NCBI RefSeq assembly: GCF_003966975.1
Contig: NZ_AP018437.1
Coordinates: 1,426,001 to 1,490,000, forward strand
DNA: 64,000 nucleotides
Reading direction: 5' to 3'
Origin: Pelolinea submarina
GTDB lineage: Bacteria; Chloroflexota; Anaerolineae; Anaerolineales; Anaerolineaceae
Shown here in pieces: positions 40,314-49,286 of this stretch (positions are counted from its first letter, which is position 1; each line of letters starts with the position of its first letter). The notes beneath the pieces are model-generated. The model saw nothing but the letters and a program-made list of their open reading frames with translations, ran no database searches and was not told the origin of the DNA. Both the position numbers and the translations under genes were made by a program.

Positions 40314-41288
40314 ATGCCCTTAACTTTTGATTTTCCCTTTGATCAATTAGTCGATTATAGGGGGAGCAGCCCCCGGCCGGATGATTTCAGTGAATATTGG
40401 CGGCAAGGATTGGAAGAAATGCGGCAGGTCGATCCGCAGGTTGAGCTGCGGCCGGCGGATTTCAAGACCTCATTTTGCGACTGTTACGATATGTTTTTCA
40501 CCGGCGTACGCGGGGCGCGTATTCATGCGAAGTTGATCCAGCCGCAGAATGGCCGGAACCCGCACCCGGCAGTGTTGATGTTCCACGGTTATACCGGTAA
40601 TGCGGGCGACTGGACTGATAAGCTTGGCTACGCTGCCCAGGGATTCACGGTAGCGGCCATGGACTGCCGCGGGCAGGGAGGCTCTTCAGAGGACACAGGT
40701 GGAGTTTCGGGGAATACGCTGCACGGCCACATCATCCGCGGATTGCAGGACGCGTTGAACGGGAAGCCGGAGAATCTCTTGTTCCGCCAGGTATTTCTGG
40801 ACGCAGCCCAACTGGCCGGAATTGTCATGGGCATGCCGGACGTAGACGCGGAACGGGTGGGCGCGTTGGGCGGCAGTCAGGGTGGAGCCTTGACGGTGGC
40901 CTGTGCTGCCTTGGAACCTCGAATCAAGCGGGCTGCCCCGCTTTATCCTTTCTTAAGTGACTACAAGCGAGTTTGGGATATGGATCAGGGTAAGGAGGCT
41001 TACGTGGAACTCCGCGAATATTTCCGGTCCTTTGATCCGGCGCATAAGCAGGAGCGGGCGATATTTGAAAAACTGGGCTATGTCGACATCCAAAACCTGT
41101 CCGACCGTATTGAAGGCGAAGTGCAATGGGGCATAGGCTTGATGGACACCACTTGTCCGCCTTCCTCGCAATTTGCTGTTTATAATAAGATCAGGTCTCC
41201 AAAATCGATGCGGATTTTCCCCGATTACAGTCATGAAGTGATACCTGGTTTTGCCGATCTCAGTTTTCAATTTATGCTGGGTCTATAA
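40314..41288 (+). CDS. Acetyl xylan esterase / cephalosporin-C deacetylase family
   Basis: 324 residues, typical for carbohydrate esterase family 7. The alpha/beta-hydrolase core has LMFHGYTGNAGDW (oxyanion region), MDCRGQGGSS and the nucleophile elbow GGSQGG (Ser near 188). Asp in GLMDTTCPPS and His in YSHEV complete the triad. Lacking a signal peptide, it probably removes acetyl groups from imported oligosaccharides. An AGGAG-type ribosome binding site (TTAGGAGATTCCTG) precedes the start. Confidence 0.92.
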   Translation: MPLTFDFPFDQLVDYRGSSPRPDDFSEYWRQGLEEMRQVDPQVELRPADFKTSFCDCYDMFFTGVRGARIHAKLIQPQNGRNPHPAVLMFHGYTGNAGDWTDKLGYAAQGFTVAAMDCRGQGGSSEDTGGVSGNTLHGHIIRGLQDALNGKPENLLFRQVFLDAAQLAGIVMGMPDVDAERVGALGGSQGGALTVACAALEPRIKRAAPLYPFLSDYKRVWDMDQGKEAYVELREYFRSFDPAHKQERAIFEKLGYVDIQNLSDRIEGEVQWGIGLMDTTCPPSSQFAVYNKIRSPKSMRIFPDYSHEVIPGFADLSFQFMLGL

Positions 41289-41316
41289 TGGGTCAGTTTA
41301 TGGGAAAGGAAAGGCG

Positions 41317-42126
41317 ATGACAATAATCGAATGCAGCCTCCGATCAAAGACTTTATTATTTCCCACAACTATCAAAGTACTGCTGCCTGAGAATTTTCCG
41401 GATATTCATCAAGACGATTTATCGGCAGTAGAATTCGGAATCACAGAGAAATACCGGACGCTTTACCTGCTGCACGGCGCGACCGATGGATCCAATAGCT
41501 GGTTGTTGAATTCGCGTATTCGACATTACGCCAACCAGCGCAATCTGGCAGTCGTTTTACCGGATGCGCAAAATAGTTTCTACGCTGATCGGATGCATGG
41601 GCCCGCCTTTTGGACGTACATCAGCGAAGAGCTGCCCAGCTTTATCTGCTCGCTGCTGCCTTTATCCCGCCGGCGTGAGGATAATTACGTGGCTGGCTTA
41701 TCCATGGGAGGTTACGGCGCTCTGAAATTTGCCCTGCGCAAGCCGGAAATGTTCTCCGCGGTGATCAGCCTTTCTGGTGTGGTGGATGTCGTTTCTGCAC
41801 TCAAGAACCCAATTCACCCCAATTTCAACGCCGATGCCCATTTTGGCGGACTGGATCAATTGAAGGGCAGCGATAATGACCTTTTCGCGCTGATTGATAA
41901 ACTTGCCGTGTCAAAGACACCAATCCCCAAAATTTATTTTGCCTGCGGGACGGATGATTTCCTGTTGGATATGAACAGAAAATTCAGAGACCATTTGGAA
42001 AAACACGGAGTGGACTTTTGTTACGAAGAAGGCCCGGGCGAACATGACTGGGACTACTGGGATGAGTATATCCAGCGAGGGCTGGATTGTATTGATTCCA
42101 ATTTTCAGGGAAAATGTTGTTCGTAG
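41317..42126 (+). CDS. Esterase of the S-formylglutathione hydrolase / FrmB-like family
   Basis: The ATG at 41317 after GGGAAAGGAAAGG gives 269 residues and avoids overlap with the upstream esterase. The alpha/beta-hydrolase features are YLLHGATDGSNSW, VVLPDAQNSFYAD, the Ser elbow GLSMGGYGALK, an Asp in CGTDDFLLD and His in GEHDW. Members hydrolyse short acyl esters or S-formylglutathione. It follows the acetyl xylan esterase after 28 bases, so the pair is probably co-transcribed and jointly deacylates sugars. No signal peptide. Confidence 0.88.
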   Translation: MTIIECSLRSKTLLFPTTIKVLLPENFPDIHQDDLSAVEFGITEKYRTLYLLHGATDGSNSWLLNSRIRHYANQRNLAVVLPDAQNSFYADRMHGPAFWTYISEELPSFICSLLPLSRRREDNYVAGLSMGGYGALKFALRKPEMFSAVISLSGVVDVVSALKNPIHPNFNADAHFGGLDQLKGSDNDLFALIDKLAVSKTPIPKIYFACGTDDFLLDMNRKFRDHLEKHGVDFCYEEGPGEHDWDYWDEYIQRGLDCIDSNFQGKCCS

Positions 42127-42140
42127 TGTAGAACCCATTG

Positions 42141-42167
42141 ATGACGCCGGGCGAGTGGCGGCGTCAT
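42141..42167 (+). terminator. Terminator-like hairpin after the esterase pair
   Basis: ATGACGCCG and CGGCGTCAT make a perfect nine-base GC-rich stem with a nine-base loop, 15 nt after the stop codon, followed by TTTG. Confidence 0.65.
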
Positions 42168-42205
42168 TTGTATAATGATTACCGGAAGACAAAAGCGAGG
42201 ATCAC

Positions 42206-42236
42206 AAATCGTCGTCCCATTTTGAGACGACGATTT
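42206..42236. terminator. Second hairpin between convergent genes
   Basis: AAATCGTCGTC and GACGACGATTT form a perfect eleven-base stem. It lies between the + strand esterase and the - strand DinB-like gene, and its A/T ends would suit termination from either side. Confidence 0.6.
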
Positions 42237-42271
42237 GATTTCGTATAGTTATTCTGGCGAGAGATCCTGCC

Positions 42272-42781
42272 CTAAACCGGAAGCCCTTTAGCGCCCTGAA
42301 TACCTTTCAGCGCGGCGATCTCGCCATTGTGTCCCAATGCCTGCGAAGTATCCAGCAAAAGCATATCTGCTACCGTACGCTCTCCGCCGGCAAATTTCAC
42401 TTTGCGATCAAGATCCTCGGCTGTCAAAGTATCCAGATACGTATCCGTGGCGGCCCACACGGCTGCCGCGTAATCTACTTGTGGTTGGATGGGCAGCTGC
42501 TGGTGCTTGAACGCGCTCCAGTCTTCGCCGAAATCCGGCGGCTTGGGGATGCCTACTTTCTCGCTCCACTTTCCGGTCTCCCAGATACTGGGTTTGCCCT
42601 GCAGGATTTCCTGAATGAAATGGTCTTCCGAAAAGATTAGATGCACATAGGTCGCGCTGATGGTGTTAGCGGTACCGGGAGAAGGGTAATTGAATAGTTC
42701 ATTGGTCATGTTCTGCATGTTGCCGTCGATGGAACGGCGCATCCCGGCCATTTGCCGCCGGATGTATTCGATGATGTCCAC
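42272..42781 (-). CDS. DinB-like four-helix protein
   Basis: 169 residues, the usual size for the DinB/YfiT-like superfamily of metal-binding four-helix proteins, some of which are thiol transferases. The pattern of amphipathic helices, the early YVHLIFSEDHF and the late ALGHNGEIAALKG supply the expected histidines. It is a single gene with no related neighbours, and its substrate is unknown. Confidence 0.75.
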   Translation of the reverse strand: MDIIEYIRRQMAGMRRSIDGNMQNMTNELFNYPSPGTANTISATYVHLIFSEDHFIQEILQGKPSIWETGKWSEKVGIPKPPDFGEDWSAFKHQQLPIQPQVDYAAAVWAATDTYLDTLTAEDLDRKVKFAGGERTVADMLLLDTSQALGHNGEIAALKGIQGAKGLPV

Positions 42782-42943
42782 GTTTATCTCCTTAATATAT
42801 TCTGGATTAAGTATAAAGCAATATGGTCTGCGGATTCAGGTCTACAAACTAAAAGCCGCTTGAATATGAGAAATTAGCCTGTTTAAGCCTGCCGTACACA
42901 CTGCCTGAATGCCGGAACAACGTTTATGAAAACTGTAATAACG

Positions 42944-44611
42944 TTATTTACTGGTTTTTTCCTGTTTCATCAGTTCGCGGCAGTACTGTTGATTTGTGCC
43001 TTTAAGGAAATCCATTTCCGGATCGAGCAGTTTGTCCGCCTGATCATAGCTTTGGATCGCCTTCTGATATTCTTTGCGTTCTCGATGATATTCACCTGTC
43101 AACATATGAAAATCATATTGCGCATGAGGATGTGAGCTTGCTTCAATCTGTTTTATGATTTTCTCAGCATTTTCCCAATCCGACTTCTGGATATAAACGT
43201 GGCCAACCTGGTAGAGCAGGGCCAGATCATCGGGTAGATGTTTCAGGCCTTTTTGCAGGAAGGCGAGGGCTTCATCGAATTGGGCTTTCTCAAAATAATC
43301 CTGTACCACATCGACCCAATAACGGGGTTCATTTGGGTTCAAACTGAGCGCTTTTTTATAGTACTTGCGCGCTTCTTTGTACTTGCCCGCGTAAGCGATT
43401 TCCAGTCCCTGCAGATAGACTTTACGATCCTCGGTCAGCTCATCCCAGCCGTAGTTTTTACAGAAAGTGGCCGAATACTCGGTGAAGCTGGGCCGCTGAG
43501 GTGGGGCTGTCTGCTTGGGTGGGTTGTTTGGGGCGGCCTTGCGCGTTGCTTTGGGAGCAGGTTTGTTTGCGGTGCTGCTGGTTGCGGCGGCTGTCGATGT
43601 TGCGGCGGTTTGCTGAAGTGCCTCTCCCCGTTTCTGCTGCCCATTCTGAAGGTAGCGGAAAGGCGTGTTGGGCCAGGCTGCCAGAAAAGTTCGAGTCACC
43701 TCGTCATAGATGTGAACGGTCAGGCTGAGTTTATAATCCCCATCCTTCTGGTCCAGCTCGCTGTACGGCATGAACAGGATGTAGTCGTTGTAGTAGGTAT
43801 TGTCGAATCCCGGTTTGAAGGTCGAGCCGACTGAGACTTTGTTATTGGCACTGTGGAAACGTTGGTTGATGTCCTGCAGCGGTTGGTTGTTCTCATCATA
43901 GAAATAGGCAGACGTGCGGCATTGAATACCTTTGCGGTTGGTGATGTTGAAATTTAAACGGATCTGAATGCCGGCTTCTTTGGATTGAAAAACGTTGTGG
44001 GTGATCTCCATTTCACGCAAGGTGACTACGGGTGGTTCAGCCGGGAAGCCGGCGGGTGCCTGTGACTCAACGCCGACAGATTGTGTGCTCTCAACTTGAT
44101 TGGTCACTGCTTGTGGTTTGGTTTGTTGTTGGCCGCGTGCTAATAATGCTTTACCTTCTTCGTAGCAGGTCTGTACCGCTTTGCGTTCCGGCCAATTAGC
44201 CTGATTCTTTATGTTTTCCTTCGCGCAGCGTTTCAGATAAGCGGGGGTGGCGGATATGAAACGGTTTTCCACCTGCTGCAATTCATATTTGTAGGGGATA
44301 TTGGCGTCGCGGAAGAAGGTGATGGTCAAACTGCTTTGCACATCGGTGACTTCCATGTTCATCTGGCTGCCCCAGCCGTGATTACGGGAATATCCATAGG
44401 TGCTGGCGCTATTTGTATACGGGTGAAAATAGGTATTGGCATTCATGGATCCGTAATTGGTGGTGTTGGAAAAACCCAAGGAACGATTGACCACACGGTC
44501 CACGCTTTCCTGGATGTTTTGCACCTGCCAGCCAAATCCGGCCATGAAGCTGCAATAGTAAGTTTGCTGAATGTGCGGGATTTTGAGTACTTTGTATTCA
44601 TATTGCGTCAT
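42944..44611 (-). CDS. TPR-repeat protein with an unrecognised N-terminal domain
   Basis: The start at 44611 follows GGAGGGAG and gives 555 residues; an upstream ATG at 44635 is less likely. The first ~130 residues (MTQYEYKVLKIPHIQQ..., FMAGFGWQVQNIQES) form a domain I do not recognise. A region with predicted beta structure lies at about 200-330, followed by a low-complexity Ala/Thr/Pro/Lys linker. Four or so tetratricopeptide repeats (YKEARKYYKKALSLNPNEP, then FDEALAFLQKGLKHLP) occupy the C-terminal third. No signal peptide or membrane segment, so a cytosolic protein-interaction role is inferred. Confidence 0.85.
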   Translation of the reverse strand: MTQYEYKVLKIPHIQQTYYCSFMAGFGWQVQNIQESVDRVVNRSLGFSNTTNYGSMNANTYFHPYTNSASTYGYSRNHGWGSQMNMEVTDVQSSLTITFFRDANIPYKYELQQVENRFISATPAYLKRCAKENIKNQANWPERKAVQTCYEEGKALLARGQQQTKPQAVTNQVESTQSVGVESQAPAGFPAEPPVVTLREMEITHNVFQSKEAGIQIRLNFNITNRKGIQCRTSAYFYDENNQPLQDINQRFHSANNKVSVGSTFKPGFDNTYYNDYILFMPYSELDQKDGDYKLSLTVHIYDEVTRTFLAAWPNTPFRYLQNGQQKRGEALQQTAATSTAAATSSTANKPAPKATRKAAPNNPPKQTAPPQRPSFTEYSATFCKNYGWDELTEDRKVYLQGLEIAYAGKYKEARKYYKKALSLNPNEPRYWVDVVQDYFEKAQFDEALAFLQKGLKHLPDDLALLYQVGHVYIQKSDWENAEKIIKQIEASSHPHAQYDFHMLTGEYHRERKEYQKAIQSYDQADKLLDPEMDFLKGTNQQYCRELMKQEKTSK

Positions 44612-44825
44612 GGGATCTCCCTCCGATATGAGCAAATGGCCAATTATTTGTAATTGTACAGCGATAGGAAGAAATACGGAAGTTCAAGCTTAAATAGGTG
44701 AGAAATTATCGGGTTTCATGAAAACAGGCATCCGGCTGAGATTTGCTAATCAGAAAAACTGAAAAAATTGATGCTAAAATATTACGCAATTTGTTCAGCT
44801 AGTCGTATCGTGGAAGGAACCATCA

Positions 44826-45746
44826 ATGACAGAAATAAAACGTGTGGCTATCCTTGGGGCAGGGGCTTTGGGATCTTATTTTGCGGGTAGATTTTTCGAT
44901 ACCCCTGAATTCTCGACTGTTCTGATCGCTAAAGGGTCACGGCTCGAAAGGCTTCAAAGAGATGGGCTGGAAATTAATGGAAAACATTATCCATTTCCCG
45001 TGATCCAACCGGATGATTCACAGGAACCTATGGACCTGATCATCGTAGCGCTGAAGCAGTATCATCTTGAGGAAGCCTTGCAGGGAATGGATAAATTAGT
45101 CGGGGATGACACGATTTTTGTCTCCTTTATGAACGGGTTGGAGAGCGAGGATTGCATTGCGGAGATCTTCGGCATGGATAAGGTATTGCACGGTATTTCT
45201 GTTGGCATAGATGCGTTGCGTGAAGGCAACCAAATGACCTATACCAACCCCGGAAAGCACTACTTCGGTGAGCTAAATAATGCGGAACTCAATGAAAAAG
45301 TTCGCAGGGTACAAAAAGCATTCGAGAGGGCAGGGATCCGATACGAAACGCCTGAGGATATGCTGCGGATCATGTGGTGGAAATTTATGATTAACGTGGG
45401 CATGAACCAAGCCTCAGCCGTCATGCGAGCGCCCTACGGCATCTTTCACAAGGATCCAAACGCACAACAATTGATGGAATCTTTGATGCGGGAGGTCATT
45501 GCATTGGCCGCGGCACAGGGCATTGATCTGACTGAGCGCGATATTGACGACTGGTATCCTTTCCTGCACGGTTTGTCACCCCAAGGAAAAACATCCATGC
45601 TGCAGGATATCGAAGCGGGCCGGAAAACCGAGGTGGAGATCTTCGGCGGGAAAGTGGTGGAGCTGGGTAAAAAGTACGCTGTACCCACCCCAGTGAACGA
45701 GACCTTACTTCGCATCATCCGCGTGCTGGAGCAAAATCCGGTCTGA
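44826..45746 (+). CDS. panE: 2-dehydropantoate 2-reductase (ketopantoate reductase)
   Basis: 306 residues, the usual length. The N-terminal NADPH-binding loop AILGAGALGSYFAGR is intact. LIIVALKQYHLEEAL and VSFMNGLESEDCI supply the family's substrate-domain linker, and WWKFMINVGMNQASAV contains the catalytic Lys. The enzyme reduces ketopantoate to pantoate in pantothenate and CoA synthesis. Some members of this family reduce other 2-oxo acids. It stands alone here, without panB or panC. Confidence 0.9.
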   Translation: MTEIKRVAILGAGALGSYFAGRFFDTPEFSTVLIAKGSRLERLQRDGLEINGKHYPFPVIQPDDSQEPMDLIIVALKQYHLEEALQGMDKLVGDDTIFVSFMNGLESEDCIAEIFGMDKVLHGISVGIDALREGNQMTYTNPGKHYFGELNNAELNEKVRRVQKAFERAGIRYETPEDMLRIMWWKFMINVGMNQASAVMRAPYGIFHKDPNAQQLMESLMREVIALAAAQGIDLTERDIDDWYPFLHGLSPQGKTSMLQDIEAGRKTEVEIFGGKVVELGKKYAVPTPVNETLLRIIRVLEQNPV

Positions 45747-45755
45747 TTGTAGGAC

Positions 45756-45791
45756 GGGGCGCCCCCGGCGCGATTCACCTGCTTGGCAGCC
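45756..45791. repeat. tRNA-T-arm-like repeat fragment
   Basis: GGGGCGCCCCCGGCGCGATT and the following CACCTGCTTGGCAGCC resemble the segment at 48938 (GCGCCCCCGCAGAGATTCGC then CTGCTTG) and the tRNA-like fragment at 51644. Read on the minus strand it looks like a tRNA acceptor/T-arm remnant. It is too short to be functional. Confidence 0.4.
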
Positions 45792-45861
45792 TTCCTAAAG
45801 AATAGTACAAATGGCAGGGCAGATAGTAAGGGATTTCAGCAAGGCGTGCTTGGAAAATATA

Positions 45862-45888
45862 AAAATCCCAAATGTTTTTGGGGATTTT
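45862..45888 (+). terminator. Terminator-like hairpin between panE and the aldolase
   Basis: AAAATCCC and GGGATTTT pair around an AAATGTTTTTG loop in the 243-base gap. The short stem makes this tentative. Confidence 0.45.
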
Positions 45889-45989
45889 CCGTTTCCGTAA
45901 TAAACTATACTGGTTCTCAAAAAACTAATTAGTATGATAACAATAGAAGGCTTTTTCAATTAGTGACATGACAGTAAAAGGAGACAACA

Positions 45990-46829
45990 ATGTTATTACC
46001 AATGAAGGATTTGTTAGTTGAAGCAAGGAAAGGGGGGTATGCAATCCCTGCTCCTAATGCGGAAAACGAATTAAATGTTAGGGCATATATAGAGGTGGCA
46101 GAAGAGTTAAGGTCACCGTTGATTATTGGATCGGTGAGCCATGCAAACCCGAATATGTATGATTACGGAAGGATAGTTACTGATTTGGCGAGGCAGGCAA
46201 CTGTGCCTGTTGCGTTCAACCTTGACCATGGAATGACATTCGAGGTCGCTGTTATGGCCATCAGAGCCGGATTCACCTCAGTGATGGTTGACAGATCCAA
46301 GCTGCCTTATGAGGAAAACGTCGCACAGGTCAAAGAAGTTGTTCGTATGGCGCACGCTGTGGGAGTGTCTGCGGAAGCTGAACTTGGGCATGTCGGAATT
46401 GGCAGTAATTACGCTGTGGACGGTGTTTCCAACTTTACAGATCCGGAATTGGCGAAAAAGTTTGTGGAAGAGACACAAATCGATGCGCTCGCCGTGGCAA
46501 TTGGTACTGCGCATGGACTCTATAAAGGTGAACCAAAATTACAATTTGATTTATTAGAGCAAATTGTTAATTCGGTTGATATACCTTTGGTTCTCCATGG
46601 GGGATCCGGAACAGGTGATGAGAACCTGGCTCGGGCATGCCGATCAGGAATTAATAAAGTGAATCTTTCCACGGACATGAAGTATGCTGCGCTTCAAAAT
46701 CTGAAAAAGGTTTATCCAATTGGGGAAGGTGAAGAAAACATTTTCGGTTTTTGGCGACTTCTGCAGGAAGGTTTCAAAGATGCGCTCAGGCATTATGTAA
46801 AAGTCTGCGGATCAGAAGGAAAAGCATAA
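45990..46829 (+). CDS. Class II fructose-/tagatose-bisphosphate-type aldolase
   Basis: 279 residues, the size of KbaY/GatY/FbaA-like class II aldolases. Zn2+ ligands are visible in NLDHG, AIGTAHG and LHGGSGTGDEN. AELGHVG and KVNLSTDMK (phosphate binding) are in their usual order. The family motif normally reading VM-[FI]-D-[GA]-S is VMVDRS here, a small departure near the active site. The enzyme would cleave a ketose bisphosphate to two triose phosphates. Which sugar is used cannot be told. A ribosome binding site (AAAGGAG) precedes the ATG. Confidence 0.87.
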   Translation: MLLPMKDLLVEARKGGYAIPAPNAENELNVRAYIEVAEELRSPLIIGSVSHANPNMYDYGRIVTDLARQATVPVAFNLDHGMTFEVAVMAIRAGFTSVMVDRSKLPYEENVAQVKEVVRMAHAVGVSAEAELGHVGIGSNYAVDGVSNFTDPELAKKFVEETQIDALAVAIGTAHGLYKGEPKLQFDLLEQIVNSVDIPLVLHGGSGTGDENLARACRSGINKVNLSTDMKYAALQNLKKVYPIGEGEENIFGFWRLLQEGFKDALRHYVKVCGSEGKA

Positions 46830-46865
46830 TCGCTAGCGAGGAAAAATAGCACAATAACTTGTTGA

Positions 46866-46894
46866 GGAGGATTATCAAATATCGATAATCCTCC
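46866..46894 (+). terminator. Terminator-like hairpin after the aldolase
   Basis: GGAGGATTATC and GATAATCCTCC form a perfect eleven-base stem with a seven-base loop, 36 nt after the stop codon. Confidence 0.7.
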
Positions 46895-46939
46895 TGCATT
46901 TATTAAAAGGAAACTTTCCAGATTCAATCCATAAAAATC

Positions 46940-47065
46940 GGCGGCCAAGCCAAGGAACTCTGAACCTTTGTCCTATTAAGGGGATTCGAAGGCAGGGTGC
47001 AATAGTGTCCACATAGAGCATTGTATGCACCCTGTATCACCGGCTTTGCATTCGAGATGCACCCC
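46940..47065. repeat. Diverged intergenic repeat, copy A
   Basis: Two blocks match copy B at 48982-49165. Block one is GGCGGCCAAGCCAAGGAACT followed by CTGAACC. Block two is the stretch with CATTG-TGCACC, TATCACCGGC and TTGCA...TGCA-CC (47010-47065). The intervening part also contains GATTCGAAG, as in the tRNA-like fragment at 51644. This 335-base gap otherwise holds only the aldolase hairpin. Confidence 0.6.
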
Positions 47066-47164
47066 GAAAGGCTCCTCGAAGTTTGTGTATTTTCACATTT
47101 TGTCATAGATGCAACTGTCCGCTGCATTATTTACTGATAATACCGGAAATTCTATATGTGTTTG

Positions 47165-48631
47165 CTAAGGATTCGACATACCCTCAAAACGGATAAAAAT
47201 TGGGTAATCCTTCACCAGCAAATCAGGGATGACCAAGTCCCCATTCTCGTTCTCGATGATCAATTCTTGCTCAAGGCCGCTGAACACGTCAATGCCGGTT
47301 GCTTTTTCAACGGAGGATTGAGGGAATGTGAGGGTGGTACTTAAACCAGGGTCATCTTCTACTGCCTCGTCGTTCGTCCACAGGGCAACCAATTTATCGC
47401 CGTTGGGTAAGTTGAACGCATAATATCTAATGTTAGCGACCTCGTCCGTTAAAAGCGATAAGGCCATGTCTGTTGGTTCTGCCCCGGCAAGAATATCGTT
47501 AGTATTGTGAATTGGTGCAAGGAAGGGCGATTGGAAGAAGATGTTGATGGTCACGTTGAGTCCCAATCCGCGATGTTCGGTAATCGCCCGGGTGTAATAC
47601 TTGGCTGCAATCATGTGGCTAAGTGGCGGACCACAAGTAAAACCCTCCTCGGCCACGGTTCGCCACAAAATCTCGTCAGCGAAATACTCTCCACTAAAGC
47701 CCTGTGAAGTAGCAAGATCCTTTATCGCCTGCACTGTCTGCGGGTAATTCTGGTAGCTGGGGTCGCTGGGTATGTTGTCATAGAAGGGGTGCCAAGAGAT
47801 AGCATCTACCATATTGACAACTCCAGACTCGAGAAGGTTATTTAATATGTCAACACTAAGTTCGAAGCGTTGGTATTGGCCATATCCGGGAAAACCGTTC
47901 TCCCAACTTCCTGGTGTCGAACCAATGATGATTGTTGCTTCAGGATCAATCTCCTGGATAACTGGGACTGTTTTTTTAATCAGGTTGGCGTAAGTCTCGG
48001 TTGAGATATATCCGGGTTCATTCAGTATCTCATAGGAAGAAATTCGATCCTTGAAGTGACGCACGATCAATTCGACGTATTTTAGATAAGCATCAATTTC
48101 TTCCTCGCTTTTGTAAGTAGTATCATATTCAGTGAAATTGATAGGGTAGCCTGTTCCCAACCATAGGTCGAGTGAAATCATCACACCATTGTTAATATAA
48201 TTATTTATGACCTCATCCACTTCCGGTGGTATTGAATCCAGGAGGAAGGTTTTAACTCCAAACCCTTCGTCCTCCCCGAATAGAGTCAGGGATTGGATTC
48301 GCAGTCGCTTGAATCCATTCGCCATGACATCTTCTGTTGCTTCGCTATACCTGTCAAAACCTTCCGTATGAACGCCGATATGGTTGTCGGGCAATTCCTG
48401 CAAAGGCCTCGGGGAAAATTGAGTTGTTGATAAATTGTTATTCGCTTGCAGTGTTGAAGAATTCAAATCACCTTCAATTTCAGGTGTTATGTCTCCAGGC
48501 GATTGTGACGTGGAATTTGGTGGCGTATCTGTGGTGATGTTCGTGAGAGAGTCGGTAGAAGTCGAAGGAACACATGCTACTATTAATACGATAACCAGAA
48601 GATAACTAAAAACGTATTGTTTGGAATACAT
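47165..48631 (-). CDS. Secreted lipoprotein glycosidase-like protein (GH clan A fold)
   Basis: 488 residues with a lipoprotein signal (LIVAC, Cys20) and a Ser/Thr/Asn-rich neck to about 70. The rest resembles a clan-A TIM-barrel glycosidase (GH5/GH39-like). YEILNEPGYIS carries the expected acid/base Glu after Asn. GEYFADEILWRT is a reasonable site for the nucleophile Glu. AISWHPFYDNIP is typical of barrel strand 6, and a small C-terminal beta domain follows. The substrate cannot be named. It is flanked by the two copies of a diverged repeat, which suggests it arrived or moved as a unit. Confidence 0.75.
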   Translation of the reverse strand: MYSKQYVFSYLLVIVLIVACVPSTSTDSLTNITTDTPPNSTSQSPGDITPEIEGDLNSSTLQANNNLSTTQFSPRPLQELPDNHIGVHTEGFDRYSEATEDVMANGFKRLRIQSLTLFGEDEGFGVKTFLLDSIPPEVDEVINNYINNGVMISLDLWLGTGYPINFTEYDTTYKSEEEIDAYLKYVELIVRHFKDRISSYEILNEPGYISTETYANLIKKTVPVIQEIDPEATIIIGSTPGSWENGFPGYGQYQRFELSVDILNNLLESGVVNMVDAISWHPFYDNIPSDPSYQNYPQTVQAIKDLATSQGFSGEYFADEILWRTVAEEGFTCGPPLSHMIAAKYYTRAITEHRGLGLNVTINIFFQSPFLAPIHNTNDILAGAEPTDMALSLLTDEVANIRYYAFNLPNGDKLVALWTNDEAVEDDPGLSTTLTFPQSSVEKATGIDVFSGLEQELIIENENGDLVIPDLLVKDYPIFIRFEGMSNP

Positions 48632-48937
48632 GATTCTCTCCCTTCGTAATAAGGAAAAAAAAGAGCTTGAAATCTTGATATCTATATAATAGATGTTCTA
48701 TAACAATTGTTCAATAGAGCCTGCTATCCCAGGATCCGAAGATTCAATAATAAATGCAATCATGATTTTGGGTATTGGAGTCGAACTGATATGCAAATTC
48801 ACTTTGCTTAGATTTCAACAGGTGCGATTCGCCTGCACTCTTTAGGATGAATCTGCATACTCTGGTACTTGTCCCTTTTAGGGGTTTCCAGATCAGACTC
48901 TTTGTGTTCATTTGTGTCAATCTGTGGTTAAAAAAGA

Positions 48938-49165
48938 GCGCCCCCGCAGAGATTCGCCTGCTTGTACCCTATGGGCACACTGGCGGCCAGTCCAGGGAAC
49001 TCTGCGACCATAAGGGAGTACTGATTTGAAGTCAGCATGTAATGATGCCTACAGCGTACCATATGAACATTGTGTGTACAGGTTACCAAAGATCAGTTGG
49101 ATTTTTTCTACACAGCACATTGAGTGCACCTGATATCACCGGCCTTGCACCTGCGTTGCATCCGG
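48938..49165. repeat. Diverged intergenic repeat, copy B, with a tRNA-like segment
   Basis: This lies in the 655-base gap before the HEAT-repeat gene. It begins with GCGCCCCCGCAGAGATTCG, identical to the tRNA-like fragment at 51647, then contains GGCGGCCAGTCCAGGGAACT (48982 on). It ends with CATTGAGTGCACC, TATCACCGGC and TTGCA...TTGCA (49111-49165), as in copy A. On the minus strand, CTGA-CTTCAAA-TCAG resembles an anticodon arm, but no intact cloverleaf forms. The rest of the gap shows nothing recognisable. Confidence 0.6.
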
Positions 49166-49286
49166 AAACGCGACTTAATTTTTCTAAAAGACTTTGAATG
49201 TCATTACTAAAAATTATGCTTTATTGAAAATAATCAATACAACACAAGAATATGTTGTAAAATTATTCATAACCTTGGAGGAATAA

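Noticed and set aside
43238..43834. Plus-strand 198-codon frame opposite the TPR gene
   Set aside because: It is antisense to the Ala/Pro/Lys linker and TPR region of a well-supported gene, with low-complexity Gly/Cys-rich sequence typical of a shadow frame.
46924..47127. Minus-strand 67-codon frame
   Set aside because: It lies across repeat copy A, has no ribosome binding site or protein-like pattern, and is explained by the repeat.
48938..49060. Selenocysteine-type tRNA on the minus strand (loop CTTCAAA)
   Set aside because: The anticodon-arm-like hairpin is present, but no matching acceptor stem or D arm can be formed. It is treated as part of a degenerate repeat.
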